Shown here piece after piece: positions 62,844 to 64,000 of a stretch of 64,000 nucleotides of DNA (position 1 is its first letter; each line of letters opens with the position of its first letter). The notes beneath the pieces were generated by a model, which saw only the letters and a program-made list of their open reading frames with translations, was not told the DNA's origin and ran no database searches. This DNA is from Bacteroidia bacterium (GTDB lineage: Bacteria; Bacteroidota; Bacteroidia; Bacteroidales; Paludibacteraceae), in the NCBI GenBank assembly GCA_009930305.1, contig RZYM01000005.1:1-64000 (forward strand), written 5' to 3'. The position numbers and the translations under genes were made by a program.

Positions 62844-63740
62844 TTATTTTAAGGCACTTAACCTATTTTGCATAGTAGGAACGATGTAGCTCAGAATTTC
62901 ATAGGCGTCTTTACGTTCCTGGCTTGAAGCTTTTGAGTAGATGTTGATAATTTCATCCATCTTCGTCTCAACAAATACGTTGATTATAATAACAGATGGT
63001 CTAGCTTTGTAAACTGTTTTAAGTATAGGCAGGCCTTCAACAATACGTGTTCTACTTTTGTCTGCAGATACACTCATTTCATCTAATCCAAGGCGATGAT
63101 AGGTGTAAAAATACTCTCTATATGGAGTAACTACTTCGTCTAATATATTGTTAATTAAGGCATAACGATTTTTATTGTCTTCAAAAGCCTTCCATCCTGA
63201 TTCGTTAGTACTCTGTGCCTGATTTACAATCTGTTCTGCTTTTCTGTAGAATGGAGTTCCTCCTAGTTTCGAAAAGGAGTCACAATCAGTTCCTATAATT
63301 ATATATGCATAATATGCCAATACTTCAGTTAAGTTATTTCCAAAACTTGTAGCATCAAAATTAAGTGGGTCACCCTCGGTGTAACTAAAATTAAAGTTTT
63401 TATCCGTGAAGCTGAATATAGGAGATTTGTATGAGCTATTATAAATAGGGCGATTTGCTTGTATCTGCAATTCGGCGGAGAATGTGTTGCTTGAATATGT
63501 TTTAACTATTATGTAAATAGAGCATTCAATGCGTTCAGATACTTGATATTCATAATCTGTCCATTGTCTGTCGTTCATAAATTCGGTAACAGCCTTTTGT
63601 AAAGCCTCAAATACAGATTTGTTAGTACCTTGAATCTGGTCCGAATTTATTGTTACCTTACAATTTAACTCTTGAGCCTGTGCTATACCGACAATCAAGA
63701 TACTTGCAAGAATCAAAAATAATATTCTTAGTCTTTCCAT
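62844..63740 (-). CDS. DUF4835 family periplasmic protein
   Basis: 298 residues with a signal peptide (ILFLILASILIVGIAQAQ). The start ELNCKVTINSDQIQGTNKSVFEALQ and the middle block FNFSYTEGDPLNFDATSFGNNLTEVLAYYAYIIIGTDCDSF (split at about 118-158) are characteristic of DUF4835, a Bacteroidota-only family. I recall it being linked in some annotations with the T9SS as PorD, but cannot verify that here. Its first 13 bases overlap the end of coaBC; recN follows after 6 bases, a neighbour order common in the phylum. Confidence 0.88.
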   Translation of the reverse strand: MERLRILFLILASILIVGIAQAQELNCKVTINSDQIQGTNKSVFEALQKAVTEFMNDRQWTDYEYQVSERIECSIYIIVKTYSSNTFSAELQIQANRPIYNSSYKSPIFSFTDKNFNFSYTEGDPLNFDATSFGNNLTEVLAYYAYIIIGTDCDSFSKLGGTPFYRKAEQIVNQAQSTNESGWKAFEDNKNRYALINNILDEVVTPYREYFYTYHRLGLDEMSVSADKSRTRIVEGLPILKTVYKARPSVIIINVFVETKMDEIINIYSKASSQERKDAYEILSYIVPTMQNRLSALK

Positions 63741-64000
63741 GTCGTGATTTTATTGATAATGTCTTTGGCTACTTCTCGTTTGTCCTTTAGTGGAAACTTG
63801 TTTATTACTCCTTTCTTGTCAATGATACATATCTTGTTTGTATCGTATCCAAAGCATGATTTATCATCATTAAGTGAGTTTAGAACAATAAAATCCAAAT
63901 TCTTTCGCTTCAACTTGTCAATTGCATTTGCAGTTTCATCATTGGTTTCTAAGGCAAATCCAACCAATATTTGATTTGTTTTTTTTGATTTTCCAAGTTC
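63728..64000 (-). CDS. coaBC: CoaBC bifunctional coenzyme A enzyme, C-terminal 90 residues only
   Basis: The frame runs in from beyond the right edge and stops at 63728. The visible part (ILVGFALETNDETANAIDKLKRKNLDFIVLNS, then NKICIIDKKGVINKFPLKDKREVAKDIINKI) is the end of the CoaB domain: VGFALET is the usual VGFAAET with the Glu and Thr kept, and the KDKREVAK motif closes the domain. CoaB couples phosphopantothenate with cysteine using CTP. The N-terminal decarboxylase (CoaC) lies outside the window. The 5' end of the frame is not the true start. Confidence 0.93.
   Translation of the reverse strand, partial: ELGKSKKTNQILVGFALETNDETANAIDKLKRKNLDFIVLNSLNDDKSCFGYDTNKICIIDKKGVINKFPLKDKREVAKDIINKITTWKD

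Noticed and set aside
1-64000. CRISPR arrays, insertion sequences, prophage genes, integrase or attachment sites at the two tRNAs
   Set aside because: I saw no regularly spaced repeats, transposase or integrase motifs, and the sequence after each tRNA is an intact terminator rather than a repeated tRNA end.

Overview
The window is a single chromosomal stretch from a low-GC member of the Bacteroidota, most likely the Bacteroidales. The evidence is the repeated Bacteroidota promoter signal TAnnTTTG (with TTG 18-20 bases upstream at the best sites), the near absence of Shine-Dalgarno signals, a complete Na+-translocating NQR operon, type IX secretion (T9SS) parts, and families largely restricted to the phylum (DUF5103/T9SS plug, DUF4835, FISUMP lipoprotein, HSDR_N orphan next to holA). 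It is gene dense, with about 58 protein genes and two tRNAs. No gap between genes exceeds 300 bases. I see no insertion sequence, prophage or CRISPR array, and the ends cut two genes: a secreted protein at the left and coaBC at the right.

Layout. 1-6.8 kb: truncated secreted starch-binding-like protein, a metallo-beta-lactamase-fold hydrolase, a minus-strand operon (RsmI-like methyltransferase, secreted non-specific nuclease, Y-family polymerase), and a divergent plus-strand pair (RsmF-like rRNA methyltransferase, PhnP-like hydrolase). 6.9-14.4 kb: rplU-rpmA, serS-manA, tRNA-Pro, then the minus-strand hpt-adk-obgE-M16 operon, a degenerate Rieske-like lipoprotein and tRNA-Arg. 14.5-19.6 kb: htpG, an orphan response regulator, a DUF486 membrane protein, a thioesterase and the T9SS plug protein. 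19.8-25.7 kb: nqrABCDEF. 25.7-34 kb: priA, a 1,419-residue fused dehydratase activase with its own TetR regulator, a PrsW protease and a DUF1805 protein. 34-39.7 kb: a five-gene MacAB-TolC-like export operon. 39.7-48.4 kb: a CrtI-type oxidoreductase, a DEAD-box helicase with an outer-membrane protein, a FISUMP lipoprotein, and metH and metF. 48.4-55.2 kb: a MurC-like ligase, holA facing an orphan PD-(D/E)XK protein, DUF2461, an MFS transporter, pgk and a CAP-domain protein. 55.4-64 kb: a T9SS-exported alpha-amylase, panB, a small acidic protein with a lipid A acyltransferase and a glycosyltransferase, recN, DUF4835 and coaBC.

How the genes fit together. Most of the window is housekeeping: translation, purine salvage, DNA replication and repair, one-carbon metabolism, coenzyme A precursors, envelope synthesis. 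The energy theme is anaerobic or microaerobic: a sodium pump (Nqr) and an oxygen-sensitive-type [4Fe-4S] acyl-CoA dehydratase activator. The secretion theme is starch use: the amylase carries a T9SS sorting domain, the plug protein belongs to the T9SS translocon, and the left-edge gene looks like another secreted carbohydrate-binding protein.

The most interesting signals are: a 37-base near-perfect palindrome lying on the promoter of the giant activase gene, whose operon ends with a TetR regulator; an intact-looking stand-alone PD-(D/E)XK nuclease head to head with holA; several genes whose apparent TTG starts lie inside their own -7 promoter boxes, with others giving very short leaders; and several enzymes with altered signature motifs (M16 without HxxEH, PriA DEEQ, Mur ligase GTSGKST, Rieske with Cys for His, a compact MetH).
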